From: Pseudomonas atagonensis
GTDB lineage: Bacteria; Pseudomonadota; Gammaproteobacteria; Pseudomonadales; Pseudomonadaceae
NCBI RefSeq assembly: GCF_011369485.1
Contig: NZ_VXCA01000035.1
Coordinates: 178,364-242,363 of the forward strand
Length of the DNA stretch: 64,000 nucleotides
Reading direction: 5' to 3'
Part shown: positions 10,726 to 21,517 of the stretch, piece after piece
Layout: every line of letters begins with the position of its first letter
Position numbering within the stretch: the stretch's first letter is position 1
Program-made: the position numbers and the translations under genes
The notes under the pieces: model-generated
Told to the model about the DNA's origin: nothing
The model's input: the letters and a program-made list of their open reading frames with translations, nothing else
The model's database searches: none

Positions 10726-10937
10726 GCGAACCCCAAATGCCTGCTGACCGGAACGCTCATTCTAGGCCCGCCGCCGGACGCGACACAGGGACAGTTGGGG
10801 CCAGGACGCGAATGAAACTGTGTAGGTCGCAGCATTAAATTGACGCTTCGGCCGTTGATCGGCTGAGCGGGCAACTCAAGTGCTTCAGGCATAAGCTCTT
10901 TGGATCCCTTTCAGCGCATCAGCCAAGGAGACCGATC

Positions 10938-11132
10938 ATGTTAGGAATGCGCGCCCACGACAGCGCCCCCGCCACGCACTTTCGCAGTGACCGGATATGC
11001 CGGGTCAATGGCGAACTGTTTTTCAGCACGCGGGAGAACACCCTCGAAGGGCCGTTTGAGAATGCCGAGCAGATTGAGAAGGAAATTCAGGCTTATATTG
11101 CGCGGATGCAAAGGCTGGATTCCAGTCGTTAG
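10938..11132 (+). CDS. Small conserved Pseudomonas protein (DUF6316-like)
   Basis: A 64-residue acidic/basic mixed protein with no signal peptide or membrane segment. AAGGAGA lies just upstream of the ATG at 10938, supporting that start. The sequence (DSAPATHFRSDRICRVNGEL, then a FSTRE/EGPF segment) looks like a small family I associate with Pseudomonas genomes and tentatively DUF6316. Function is unknown. It is followed by a REPIN. Confidence 0.7.
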   Translation: MLGMRAHDSAPATHFRSDRICRVNGELFFSTRENTLEGPFENAEQIEKEIQAYIARMQRLDSSR

Positions 11133-11145
11133 ACCTCGGCGCTGC

Positions 11146-11230
11146 CTTCGCGAGCAAGCCCGCTCCCACATCCGATCGCTTTCCTCACATGGAATCGCGG
11201 TCAACTGTGGGAGCGGGCTTGCTCGCGAAG
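11146..11230. repeat. REPIN-type inverted repeat (GCGAGC family)
   Basis: Near-perfect arms: CTTCGCGAGCAAGCCCGCTC (11146-11165) and GAGCGGGCTTGCTCGCGAAG (11211-11230), about 45 nt apart. It is the same family as 9667-9750 and lies between the small DUF6316-like gene and the convergent thiolase. Confidence 0.9.
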
Positions 11231-11262
11231 AGGCCTGAAACGGCAACCCAATTTCCGCAGGC

Positions 11263-12447
11263 TTAACGCACCGCCTCAAACAACCCGGTCGCGCCCATCC
11301 CCCCGCCCACACACATGGTCACGATGCCGTAACGCAGATTGCGCCGCTGCAACTCCCGCACCAGATGCCCGACCTGGCGCGAGCCGGTCATGCCAAACGG
11401 GTGGCCGATGGAAATCGAGCCGCCATTGACGTTGTATTTCTCGTTGTCGATCTCCAGCCGATCACGGCTATACAGGCACTGCGACGCGAACGCTTCGTTC
11501 AGCTCCCACAAATCGATATCCGCCACCTGCAAGCCCTTGGCCTTGAGCAGTTTCGGCACCGAGAACACCGGGCCGATGCCCATTTCATCCGGCTCGCAAC
11601 CGGCGACGGTGAAACCACGGAAAAACGCTTTCGGCTTGAGACCCAGTTGCAGCGCTTTCTCCAGGCTCATCACCAGTGTCATCGAGGCGCCATCGGACAA
11701 TTGCGACGAATTGCCCGCCGTCACCGAGCCGTCCTCGGCAAACACCGGTTTCAGCCCGGCGAGGCTTTCGTAGGTGGTGTCCGGTCGGTTGCAGTCATCG
11801 CGGTCAACAATGCCGTCGAGAACCTGCACTTCATCGCTGTTCTTGTCCTCGACGCGGTACTTCACCGCCATCGGCACGATTTCATCGTTGAACAGCCCGG
11901 CGGCCTGCGCTTGTGCGGTGCGGATCTGGCTTTGCAGTGAATAGCGATCCTGCGCCTCGCGGCTGACACCATAACGGCGCGCGACCACTTCGGCGGTCTG
12001 CCCCATCGTGTAATAGATGCCCGGCGCCTGCTGCTTGAGCAGCGGGTTGATCAGGTGATCGGTGTTGACGCTTTTCAGGGTCAGGCTGATCGACTCGACG
12101 CCACCGGCAACGATGATGTCGCTGCAACCCGAAGCAATCTGGTTGGCGGCAATCGCAATGGCCTGCAAACCCGACGAACAGAAACGGTTGAGGGTCATGC
12201 CCGCCACGCCCGTACCCAGTTGCGAGAGTACTGCGACGTTGCGACCGATGTTGTAGCCCTGCGCGCCTTCGTTGGAACCGGCGCCGACGATGCAATCCTC
12301 GACGCTGGCCGGGTCGATGTCATTGCGCGACAGCAGCGCGTTGACGCAGTGCGCCGCCATGTCGTCAGGGCGGGTCTGGTTGAACTTGCCGCGAAAGGAT
12401 TTGGCCAGGCCAGTCCGTACGCTGTCGACGATCACCACTTCACGCAT
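11263..12447 (-). CDS. Thiolase (acetyl-CoA C-acyltransferase family)
   Basis: A 394-residue thiolase catalysing Claisen condensation or thiolytic cleavage of 3-ketoacyl-CoA. The nucleophilic cysteine is in NRFCSSGLQA (Cys 90), the catalytic His in GHPFGMTGS (about 349) and the second cysteine in CVGGGMGATG (about 379). The frame runs further upstream, but the ATG at 12447 has GAGG 7 nt before it and starts at MREVVIVDSVRTG, the normal thiolase N-terminus. It is not next to a hydratase or dehydrogenase, so degradative versus biosynthetic use is unclear. A 9-bp inverted repeat lies just upstream. Confidence 0.9.
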   Translation of the reverse strand: MREVVIVDSVRTGLAKSFRGKFNQTRPDDMAAHCVNALLSRNDIDPASVEDCIVGAGSNEGAQGYNIGRNVAVLSQLGTGVAGMTLNRFCSSGLQAIAIAANQIASGCSDIIVAGGVESISLTLKSVNTDHLINPLLKQQAPGIYYTMGQTAEVVARRYGVSREAQDRYSLQSQIRTAQAQAAGLFNDEIVPMAVKYRVEDKNSDEVQVLDGIVDRDDCNRPDTTYESLAGLKPVFAEDGSVTAGNSSQLSDGASMTLVMSLEKALQLGLKPKAFFRGFTVAGCEPDEMGIGPVFSVPKLLKAKGLQVADIDLWELNEAFASQCLYSRDRLEIDNEKYNVNGGSISIGHPFGMTGSRQVGHLVRELQRRNLRYGIVTMCVGGGMGATGLFEAVR

Positions 12448-12476
12448 GGCATACCTCATTGTTGTTGTCGGTTGAG

Positions 12477-12500
12477 AGTGGACTTGAGCATAAGTCCACT
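12477..12500 (-). promoter_or_regulatory. Inverted repeat upstream of thiolase, candidate operator
   Basis: AGTGGACTT-N6-AAGTCCACT is a perfect 9-bp inverted repeat 30 nt before the thiolase ATG, with a TATGCT in its centre on the minus strand that could be a -10 box. There is no T-run, so a repressor site is more likely than a terminator. I do not know the regulator. Confidence 0.5.
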
Positions 12501-12550
12501 CGATTACCGACCGCGACAATCATTCACCCCGCGTATGCGTGTTCATCGCC

Positions 12551-14065
<1,515 letters not shown>

Positions 14066-14153
14066 GGGACGGCTCCTTCCAGGGTTCAGCAAGACTAGCG
14101 GATTGGGCACACGTGCAGCACAGAAATTCCCGCTCTCTGAGGAATGCATGAGA

Positions 14154-14310
14154 ACCCTGTGGCGAGGGGATTTATCCCCGTTCGGCTGCGCAGCAGTCGT
14201 ATACCCGGTACACACGGTTTGACTGGAGTATCCGGGTTGAATGGTTTTGGGGCTGCTGCGCAGCCGAACGGGGCGGTGCGACGTTTCACTGAATCCCCTA
14301 GCCACAGGGT
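14154..14310. repeat. Chimeric REPIN-type inverted repeat
   Basis: The left arm from 14154 is ACCCTGTGGCGAGGGGATTT; the right arm ends CCCCTAGCCACAGGGT at 14310. Inner arms GCTGCGCAGCAG and GCTGCTGCGCAGC also pair. The right side carries an extra GGGGCGGTGCGACG block missing from the left, and the same block appears in the element at 44931. The remaining intergenic bases up to 14430 are the mnmC leader, with a possible -10 TAGAAT at 14398. Confidence 0.82.
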
Positions 14311-14430
14311 TATCGGTTCAGGTCTTGAATGATCGATTGTCCCTGAGCTTGCAAATCCAAGGCTTGCCATGGATCAAGCAGTCCCTGCGCGATCGGCTAG
14401 AATGGCGGCCTTGCCGTTGCCGAGCCTGCC

Positions 14431-16413
14431 ATGAAGCCTGTATTGCCCCACGCCCAACTCGACTGGGATGACCACGGACGTCCGCGTTCGCGGGTGTTCG
14501 ATGATGTGTATTTTTCCGACCAGTCGGGCCTCGATGAAACCCGTTACGTGTTCCTCGAACAGAATCGTCTGGCCGAGCGCTTCGCGGCGCTGCCAGCGGA
14601 CGGTCGCCTGGTGATCGGCGAAACCGGCTTCGGCACCGGGCTGAATTTTCTCTGCGCCTGGCAGCTGTTCGAGCAACACGCGGCGGCCGGTGCTCGCCTG
14701 CATTTCGTCAGCGTCGAAAAATACCCGCTGAGCCCTCCCGACCTGCAACGGGCGCTGGCGCTGTGGCCGGAGCTCAAGCCGCTGGCCGATCAATTGCTCA
14801 AGCATTATGTGGCGATCCACCAGGGTTTTCAGCGCATCACCCTGGCCAACGGCCGCGTGACCCTGACGCTGCTGATCGGCGACGCGCTGGAACAACTGCC
14901 GCAACTCGACGCGCAGATCGATGCGTGGTTTCTCGACGGTTTCGCCCCGGCGAAAAACCCCGAGATGTGGACGGCCGAATTGTTCGCCGAGCTGGCGCGT
15001 CTGGCGGCGCCGGGTTCGACCATCAGCACCTTCACCAGCACCGGTTGGGTGCGGCGCCTGCTCAACGCCGCCGGATTCAAAATGAAGCGCACGCCGGGCA
15101 TCGGTCACAAGTGGGAAATCCTGCGCGGCGAGTTCCTCGGCTGGCCGCAAGACGTCGCCCCGCCCGCGCCAGACAAACCTTGGTTTGCCCGCCCTGCCCC
15201 GCTACCCGGCGAGCGCCGGGCGATGGTCATCGGCGCTGGTCTGGCCGGTTGCGCCACGGCGGCCAGCCTCGCAGCGCGCGGCTGGCACGTCAGCCTGCTG
15301 GAACGTCACGCGGCGGTGGCGCAAGAAGCTTCAGGCAACCCGCAAGGCGTGCTGTACCTGAAACTCTCGGCCCATGGCACGGCGTTGTCACAACTGATCA
15401 TCAGCGGCTTCGGTTACACCCGCCGCCTGCTGGAATCGCTGCAGCGCGGCACCGAATGGGACGGTTGCGGTGTCCTGCAACTGGCCTTCAACGCCAAGGA
15501 AGCCGAGCGTCACGCGCAATTGGCGACGGCATTCCCGGACGATCTGTTGCACTGGCTCGATCAACCCGAAGCGCAAAAACAGGCCGGTGTCGGCGTGGCC
15601 CATGGCGGTCTGTTCTACCCTGAAGGTGGCTGGGTGCATCCGCCGGCACTGTGCCAGGCTCAAGCTACGCAGCCGAACATCGAGTTGCTCAGCCACCGCG
15701 ACGTGCTGCAACTGCGCAAGGTCGATGACCAGTGGCAAGCCTTCGACGGTGAACGCCTGCTCGCCAGCGCTGCGGTCGTGGTGCTGGCCGGCGCTGCCGA
15801 GATCAAACGTTTCGCCCAAAGCGCCGAACTGCCGCTCAAGCGCATTCGCGGGCAGATCACCCGCCTCGCCGAAACCGCAGAGAGCCAGACGCTGAACACG
15901 GTGGTCTGCGCTGAAGGCTACGTGGCCCCCGCACGACTGGGTGAACACACTCTCGGTGCCAGTTTCGATTTCAACAGCGATGACCTGACACCGACCACCG
16001 CCGAACACCTGGGCAACCTGGCGATGCTCGAAGAAATCTCCACTGATCTGCTAGCGCGCCTGCACCTCGGCGATGTGCCCCCCGAGCAACTTCAGGGGCG
16101 TGCGGCGTTTCGTTGCACCAGTCCGGATTACTTGCCAATCGTCGGCCCGCTTGCCGACCGTGAAGCCTTCAATCTGGCCTATGCCGCGCTGGCCAAGGAT
16201 GCCCGACAAGTGCCGGACATCCCCTGCCCGTGGCTCGACGGTTTGTACGTCAACAGCGGCCACGGTTCGCGCGGACTGATCACCGCGCCACTGTCCGGCG
16301 AACTGCTTGCCGCGTGGCTGGACAACGAACCCTTGCCATTGCCACGCAGCGTGGCCGAAGCCTGCCACCCGAACCGGTTCGCCTTGCGCAGCCTGATTCG
16401 TGGAACCCGCTAA
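14431..16413 (+). CDS. mnmC: Bifunctional tRNA mnm5s2U biosynthesis protein MnmC
   Basis: A 660-residue fusion that completes 5-methylaminomethyl-2-thiouridine at tRNA wobble position 34. The N-terminal MnmD methyltransferase domain (about 1-240) shows the SAM-binding GETGFGTGLNFL near residue 63 and the DGFAPAKNPEMW motif. The C-terminal FAD oxidoreductase domain starts at a Rossmann VIGAGLAGCATAA near residue 265 and ends in NSGHGSRG. The length is normal for full MnmC. It is tail to tail with the LRR protein, the two stops only 6 nt apart with no visible terminator between them. Confidence 0.96.
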   Translation: MKPVLPHAQLDWDDHGRPRSRVFDDVYFSDQSGLDETRYVFLEQNRLAERFAALPADGRLVIGETGFGTGLNFLCAWQLFEQHAAAGARLHFVSVEKYPLSPPDLQRALALWPELKPLADQLLKHYVAIHQGFQRITLANGRVTLTLLIGDALEQLPQLDAQIDAWFLDGFAPAKNPEMWTAELFAELARLAAPGSTISTFTSTGWVRRLLNAAGFKMKRTPGIGHKWEILRGEFLGWPQDVAPPAPDKPWFARPAPLPGERRAMVIGAGLAGCATAASLAARGWHVSLLERHAAVAQEASGNPQGVLYLKLSAHGTALSQLIISGFGYTRRLLESLQRGTEWDGCGVLQLAFNAKEAERHAQLATAFPDDLLHWLDQPEAQKQAGVGVAHGGLFYPEGGWVHPPALCQAQATQPNIELLSHRDVLQLRKVDDQWQAFDGERLLASAAVVVLAGAAEIKRFAQSAELPLKRIRGQITRLAETAESQTLNTVVCAEGYVAPARLGEHTLGASFDFNSDDLTPTTAEHLGNLAMLEEISTDLLARLHLGDVPPEQLQGRAAFRCTSPDYLPIVGPLADREAFNLAYAALAKDARQVPDIPCPWLDGLYVNSGHGSRGLITAPLSGELLAAWLDNEPLPLPRSVAEACHPNRFALRSLIRGTR

Positions 16414-16419
16414 AAGCGC

Positions 16420-19400
16420 CTAACGCACGCTGCATTGCCCGCTGGCAGGCACGTCCAGACGCTCCAGCGCCTCTTGGGTGAGGCGCTCGAAAACGTCCTC
16501 GCGGGCCTGTCGGTAGCGCGTCTGCAAGGTCTGCACGTCGTGTTGATAAGTGGCCGAGTCGGTAACCAGCGCATCCAGTTGCGCCACCAACGGATCACTC
16601 GCCGCCGTGAAATCCTGCGCGAAGTGTCGCTTCAAGTGCTTGCGCCAGAAATTCTGCCGCACCACAAAGCCCTTCAACGCTTGCGACATTTCTTTGGTCG
16701 TGACCTCCGCCAACGCGTCCTTCAGATCGTCCTCCGTGACGCCGCCGACTTGCGTATAGGTGATGTTCTTCGGTTGTCCCGGTAACGCCAGTGTGTCGGC
16801 CAGGCCCTTGCGAAAAGCCAGGCGCACACCGAGGCGATCAACCACGTTGTGTCGATCACTGAAGCGGTCGGCAAACCCATCCAGTCGATCCAGCCGAAAC
16901 AGGCCACGGGCCAACTCGATCAGCAGTTTGTCATCCGGCCCGGACAGCCCCGACTGGCGCAATGCCTGATCGATCAGCACGGTGACCTCCATCTCGCTGA
17001 AGGTGAACGCCGCCGCGTCCACGCAATTCGGTTCACCTTCAGCCAATGAAAACAGCAGACCGCGCAGTTCGAAATCGGCTTCGGCGGCTTCCAGTACCGC
17101 CCACACTCGCCGGGTCATTTCGGCGTGAACCAGACGATTGTCGCGCGAGTGCACCAACTGATAGAACACTTTGAAAAAATCCCCCGAACGCCAGTCATCC
17201 TTGAGCGCCTGCCAGGTGATCGAGCGCTTCATGTAGCCATCCACCGTGTCCGCCGCCAGCCACACTTCGCGAGCGCGCTGGTCGCTGAGCATGCCGACTT
17301 CATCCTCCAGAAAACCCATGCCGACACCGGTGCGACTGCGGTAAACGTTGAGGTCGAGCTGGCTCTGCGCGGTCAGCGGATTGAGGCGCAGATTGATGGT
17401 TTCAGTCAGCGCAATCGGCGCATCGAACAGCTCGCCCGGCAAGGTGCGGATATCGTTCTCGCGCAGGTTGACCTCTTCCAGTTGCAGCAACGTCAGCAAG
17501 CCCTGCGGCAAATCGCTGGCACGGGTGTTGCGCAAGTTGAGAGTGCGCAATGCGTTCATCCTGCTCACATCCGGCGTGTCGAGCAACGGGTTATCGCTCA
17601 GATCGAGAGTATGCAGGGTGCGCATGTGCGCCAGTTTCTGTGCAGTCTGCGCCGTCAGGTTCAAGGCATTTTTGTGCAGGCTCAAATAGCGCAGCGCCGG
17701 CATGTGGGACAACACTTCAGGCAAACGGCTGATGCGATTGGCATCCAGTTCGAGTTTTTCCAGCCCTTTGAACGCCTTAAGGAAATAGGCCACGTCATCG
17801 CCCAGTTGCATGTTTTGCAGCGACAGCCGACGCACGTGGCTGAAATCGACGTCAGCCGAAAACACCGGCAGATTGCCCACGCGCATGCCATCGAGGCGCA
17901 AACCCGACACCGGTACACCAAGCTCTCCCGGCAGCGATGTCTGCTGACGCCAGCACAGCTCAAGCTGCTCGGCCACGCGCAGACGCGCCGCTTTGTAACG
18001 ACCGGGCCAGCCAGGCAGTTTTTTCATCTGGGTTTCGTCATTTCTCCAGCGTTTCAATTGCTCGCGCAGGCTCTGCAGACTGCGCTCGCGCAGTTTCAAC
18101 GCCTTGGCCCGTTCAAAGTGATTGCTGCCCAAAGCACTCAGGCAACGATTGACCTCAACATCGGTGAACCACGGATAGAGTTTTTTCAGTTTGCGCACCA
18201 ATCCTCGCGGGTGGCTGACGGGAGCTTCTGCCGGTGCATCGGCCAGCATGCACGACAGGTCCTGAGTGGGCGCCTCGGTTGCGTGCGGTGTCAGGATGCG
18301 CTCGCACTCAGCACGATTTGAAGACCTTGCCGCCAGACGCAGCTGCAGGCGCTCTGCGTCCCCGACCTCCTCGCCGGCAATCCCCAGCACCTCGCGTTCG
18401 CTACTCGACAATGCCTGAATGATCGCCTGATAGAACCCGTGCGGGCCGCGCAAGACCACCGGGCGAACCTGATCATCCAGACCCTGCGCCTGATAGCCGT
18501 CTGCGCTTTGGAAAACCATCCGCCGATCTGTCGCTGTGATCTTGCCAACCTGGTCGACCAAGGCACCGTCACGATTGTTGAGACGTACCTCAAGCTGCAG
18601 GCTCTCGGGCCACTCAGGTAGACGACCGAGCAGGCCAAGCGCCAGTGTGCGGGTGCGCTCATCGGCGAGTGCTGGCAGATGCAAGCCACTGATGGCTCGA
18701 TCCACAGCAATTTCTGCGTGCACCTCCCGCACGCGCTGAGTCAGGCGCAAAGGCATCCGCCGCGTATCGTCGAGGTGACTGAGGTCGACGCTGTTCAGCT
18801 CGGCACTGAGTTCTTCGAGCATGCGCGTCGGCACGTCGGGGAAGTGTTCTTTCAACAGGATTTGTCGAGGCTGCAGGGCTTGATCGTGAGCGGTGTACAA
18901 ACGCTTGAACAAGGGTTTGGCGTCTTCTTTGAGCAACACCGCGATGCGTCGGGCCAGCAGTTGATCCTCCTGGCGCCCGGCAGCGGATTCCCCCAGCAAC
19001 CGGGTCAGTTCGCTGTCGTAGATGCCGTCGGCGACAGTTTGTAAAAGCGTTCCGGCCTGAAGCTGCTTCCGGGTCACGTGCACGCTCAGGTTGCCCTCGT
19101 CGAGCAGCGGTGGCTCGGGGTAGCGCGCGATCAATTCGTCTTCGTCATCAAACACTTTGAAAAAGCGCTTTTGCGGCCAGCCCGGCAAATCCGGCAACGC
19201 GTGCAGCAGCAGATCGGCATTGTCGGCGCGGGCAAAATCCACCTGTTCCATCTGCCAGATCAGATCGCGAATTTTCTGCTCCAGCACGTAGCGCTGCGCC
19301 ATGTCCACGAAGCGCATGGGCAATCGGCGATTACCTTCTGCCAGTTGTTGCAGCGAAGAGAGGGATGTCCGTGTCAGCGCACAGATTTGCTCCAGTTGCT

Positions 19401-21219
19401 CGTCGCGCAGCGTCGCCAGGCCCGGTTCGATGCGTCGCACCGCATAGGCCGGATCACTCCACTGCCCGGGATGTTCGTGGATGTGCTTCCAGGCCCGGCC
19501 ATTGTGTTCAACCGGGATCTGGTAGTGCGACTCGCTGCCGGGATGGGTGATTTGCCAGCGCTCGGTTTCCTCGTCAAAGCGCGCCGAGTAGAGCCTGTCG
19601 TCATGGTTGAGAACGTAAGTCGTGTCGGCCCGGTGTTCGCCGGGCGTGACCTGCGTTGCCCCCTCAGCGTGCCCGGCGGGTAAACGGTAAGCGCGCAGAT
19701 TGGGCTTCCACAGCCTTGAGCGACCATCGGGACTTTTCACTGTTTCGAACCCTTCAAAGAATTCGCCGGCGGGCAACTCGGTGTTGCCAACGGCGTGCAC
19801 AACCCGGGCGCCCAGCGCAAACACCGCCATCGACGCGAGGTTTTCCACGACCGAAAACAGGTGCGCCAGCGCTTCGGTTTTTTCCCCGCTGCGCCAGTCC
19901 TGACCCCCTTCATACACTTCGCCCAACAACTGCCCGATGCCCACACCCATCATTAGCTGGCCGATCACCGGCACAAAAAAACCGGCAATGTTGGCAACGG
20001 TCAGCGCGGTTTCGAAAACCTTTTCATCGCTTTTGCGTTGTTGCTCGGCATCGAAATCCCGGGTGGGTACGGCCAGCGTGCGCGCATCGATTTGCAGCTT
20101 GCCAATGAAGCTGTTGAAGAAAAACTGGAAGATTCCGGCCTCGACCGGCAGCGTTTTGATCCGCTCAAGTTTGCGCGTGGCGGCGAAGCGATTGAAAAAA
20201 GCCGCGCGGGAAGACTCATCGAGATGACGCTCGAACAGCTTTGCAGAAGCCGGAACCTGCAGCTTGAGCTCAAGGTAGATTTTGAACTCGGCCAGTGACG
20301 GATATTCGTAAAGCACCCGATGGGCATCGTTGGGCATGTACACCAGGCACTTGCCCTCAGGCTGCCCGGCCGAGAGAACCAACGCGCCCCAAATGCAGGT
20401 GTCGAGCAATTCGATTTGCTCCCACACCAGCGGCTTGCCTTCAAAAAGGATATCGGCGACATCTGTGGGGCCGACGGTTGACGCCATCGAGGTCAGTTCA
20501 AGCAGCATCCGGTGTGCATCCAGGCCGATATCGTTTTTCAGCCAGGCCAGGTGCGCCTCAATGCGCAGTTCATGTAAACGCAGCCCGCGCAGGTTGTCGG
20601 CATCCGGGTTGCTGACCCACTCGTCCTTGACCGGCACGCTGAGGTTGATGATGTCTGCCAGGTAATCCTGATAGCGCTGGCCGAGGTCGAGCTTTCGGCA
20701 ACAGGTCGCAAAATCTGCCGCCGAAACAGTCTTGACGATCGCCCCGTCATTGCCGTGGCGAATGCTGCTGGCCGGACCAAAATCCTTGCCCTGCGCCTGC
20801 TCGCTGGAGAAGTTTCGCAACGCCGCCTGCAACAGACCGAGCTTCTCGGTGCGTGGCCGGGCGATCCACAGTGCCGGCACTTTCGAGTGGTCGAGGATGT
20901 GCTCGGTGCGCTCCAGCCATAGCGTGTCGTGGAATACATCCAGATCGACGGAAAAAGTCTCCTTGAGGATCTGGGTCAGGAGCCGGGCACAGTACGTCTC
21001 GAGGCTTTCGATTGTCTGCAGCATTTTCCTGACGCGGGCATCGTAGGGTTGCAACTGCCGATGCGCTCTCTGCACTTCCTTGATCCAGTTTGCATCGGCC
21101 TTCAACAGCCAGGCCGGCAACCGCTGGTCAAGGACATCGGCCTTGTCCAGATCACCGGTAATTTCCAGCAAGGCTTGTCTGCGCTCGTCCTGACTGAGCG
21201 CTGTGACGGGTACTGACAT
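16420..21219 (-). CDS. Giant LRR protein with NEL-type E3 ubiquitin ligase C-terminus (effector-like)
   Basis: A 1,599-residue protein. Seen in order: a long polar N-terminal region; a hydrophobic stretch near residues 410-470 (VANIAGFFVPVIGQLMMGVG and AVFALGARVVHAV) typical of Pseudomonas dermonecrotic-toxin-domain proteins; a leucine-rich-repeat block near 1110-1270 (LEKLELDANRISRLPEVL, LHTLDLSDNPLL, LRTLNLRNT); then a NEL-like domain. The latter keeps a CxD motif (NCVDAAAF, Cys about 1399, codon 17023-17025). In IpaH/SspH enzymes this cysteine accepts ubiquitin, which bacteria lack, so a eukaryotic target is inferred. ATG at 21219 is preferred over TTG at 21225 because AAGGA lies 9 nt upstream. 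No secretion gene is nearby. Confidence 0.85.
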   Translation of the reverse strand: MSVPVTALSQDERRQALLEITGDLDKADVLDQRLPAWLLKADANWIKEVQRAHRQLQPYDARVRKMLQTIESLETYCARLLTQILKETFSVDLDVFHDTLWLERTEHILDHSKVPALWIARPRTEKLGLLQAALRNFSSEQAQGKDFGPASSIRHGNDGAIVKTVSAADFATCCRKLDLGQRYQDYLADIINLSVPVKDEWVSNPDADNLRGLRLHELRIEAHLAWLKNDIGLDAHRMLLELTSMASTVGPTDVADILFEGKPLVWEQIELLDTCIWGALVLSAGQPEGKCLVYMPNDAHRVLYEYPSLAEFKIYLELKLQVPASAKLFERHLDESSRAAFFNRFAATRKLERIKTLPVEAGIFQFFFNSFIGKLQIDARTLAVPTRDFDAEQQRKSDEKVFETALTVANIAGFFVPVIGQLMMGVGIGQLLGEVYEGGQDWRSGEKTEALAHLFSVVENLASMAVFALGARVVHAVGNTELPAGEFFEGFETVKSPDGRSRLWKPNLRAYRLPAGHAEGATQVTPGEHRADTTYVLNHDDRLYSARFDEETERWQITHPGSESHYQIPVEHNGRAWKHIHEHPGQWSDPAYAVRRIEPGLATLRDEQLEQICALTRTSLSSLQQLAEGNRRLPMRFVDMAQRYVLEQKIRDLIWQMEQVDFARADNADLLLHALPDLPGWPQKRFFKVFDDEDELIARYPEPPLLDEGNLSVHVTRKQLQAGTLLQTVADGIYDSELTRLLGESAAGRQEDQLLARRIAVLLKEDAKPLFKRLYTAHDQALQPRQILLKEHFPDVPTRMLEELSAELNSVDLSHLDDTRRMPLRLTQRVREVHAEIAVDRAISGLHLPALADERTRTLALGLLGRLPEWPESLQLEVRLNNRDGALVDQVGKITATDRRMVFQSADGYQAQGLDDQVRPVVLRGPHGFYQAIIQALSSSEREVLGIAGEEVGDAERLQLRLAARSSNRAECERILTPHATEAPTQDLSCMLADAPAEAPVSHPRGLVRKLKKLYPWFTDVEVNRCLSALGSNHFERAKALKLRERSLQSLREQLKRWRNDETQMKKLPGWPGRYKAARLRVAEQLELCWRQQTSLPGELGVPVSGLRLDGMRVGNLPVFSADVDFSHVRRLSLQNMQLGDDVAYFLKAFKGLEKLELDANRISRLPEVLSHMPALRYLSLHKNALNLTAQTAQKLAHMRTLHTLDLSDNPLLDTPDVSRMNALRTLNLRNTRASDLPQGLLTLLQLEEVNLRENDIRTLPGELFDAPIALTETINLRLNPLTAQSQLDLNVYRSRTGVGMGFLEDEVGMLSDQRAREVWLAADTVDGYMKRSITWQALKDDWRSGDFFKVFYQLVHSRDNRLVHAEMTRRVWAVLEAAEADFELRGLLFSLAEGEPNCVDAAAFTFSEMEVTVLIDQALRQSGLSGPDDKLLIELARGLFRLDRLDGFADRFSDRHNVVDRLGVRLAFRKGLADTLALPGQPKNITYTQVGGVTEDDLKDALAEVTTKEMSQALKGFVVRQNFWRKHLKRHFAQDFTAASDPLVAQLDALVTDSATYQHDVQTLQTRYRQAREDVFERLTQEALERLDVPASGQCSVR

Positions 21220-21437
21220 GAGCAACGTTCCTTATTGCTTGAGGTGGATCACACCCTAACGTGCAGAACGTGGCAGCCAATAATCAAAATCCTGTGGGGT
21301 CGGCGGGGCTTACCGGCAAACTTTGAATAGATCACATAACTATCTACCACCCTTTCTGCAAAACAGCCGTTTTGCCCGAGGAAGGCCCGGTCACCGCCCG
21401 TCCTTATAACTCATCGATCTAAAACTCCTGAATTTGA

Positions 21438-21463
21438 GGCGGGTCAGTTTCTGAGTACCCGCC
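21438..21463. other. Hairpin in the leader of the NAGGN cluster
   Basis: GGCGGGT (21438-21444) pairs with ACCCGCC (21457-21463) across a 12-nt loop, 55 nt before the amidotransferase ATG. No U-run follows, so it is more likely an mRNA leader structure or binding site. The rest of the 298-bp gap (21220-21517) shows no gene and no convincing sigma-70 or AlgU promoter to my eye. Confidence 0.4.
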
Positions 21464-21517
21464 ATTCTGGCGAGACAGCGATTGACCCTCCCCAACGGAA
21501 AAACCGGTAAGGATTTT

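Noticed and set aside
12448..12519. Upstream extension of the thiolase to 12519
   Set aside because: Would add 24 residues through the palindrome; the ATG at 12447 with GAGG matches the normal thiolase N-terminus.
14066..14305. Upstream extension of pap through the REPIN
   Set aside because: Translates repeat sequence; the ATG at 14065 has GGAAGGAG.
17125..18321. 398-codon open frame antisense to the LRR protein
   Set aside because: Mirrors the LRR reading frame; no independent start site or domain.
21300..21345. AlgU-type stress promoter before the NAGGN cluster
   Set aside because: An AAACTT and a TCTA are present but 19 bp apart, outside the normal 16-17 bp spacing.
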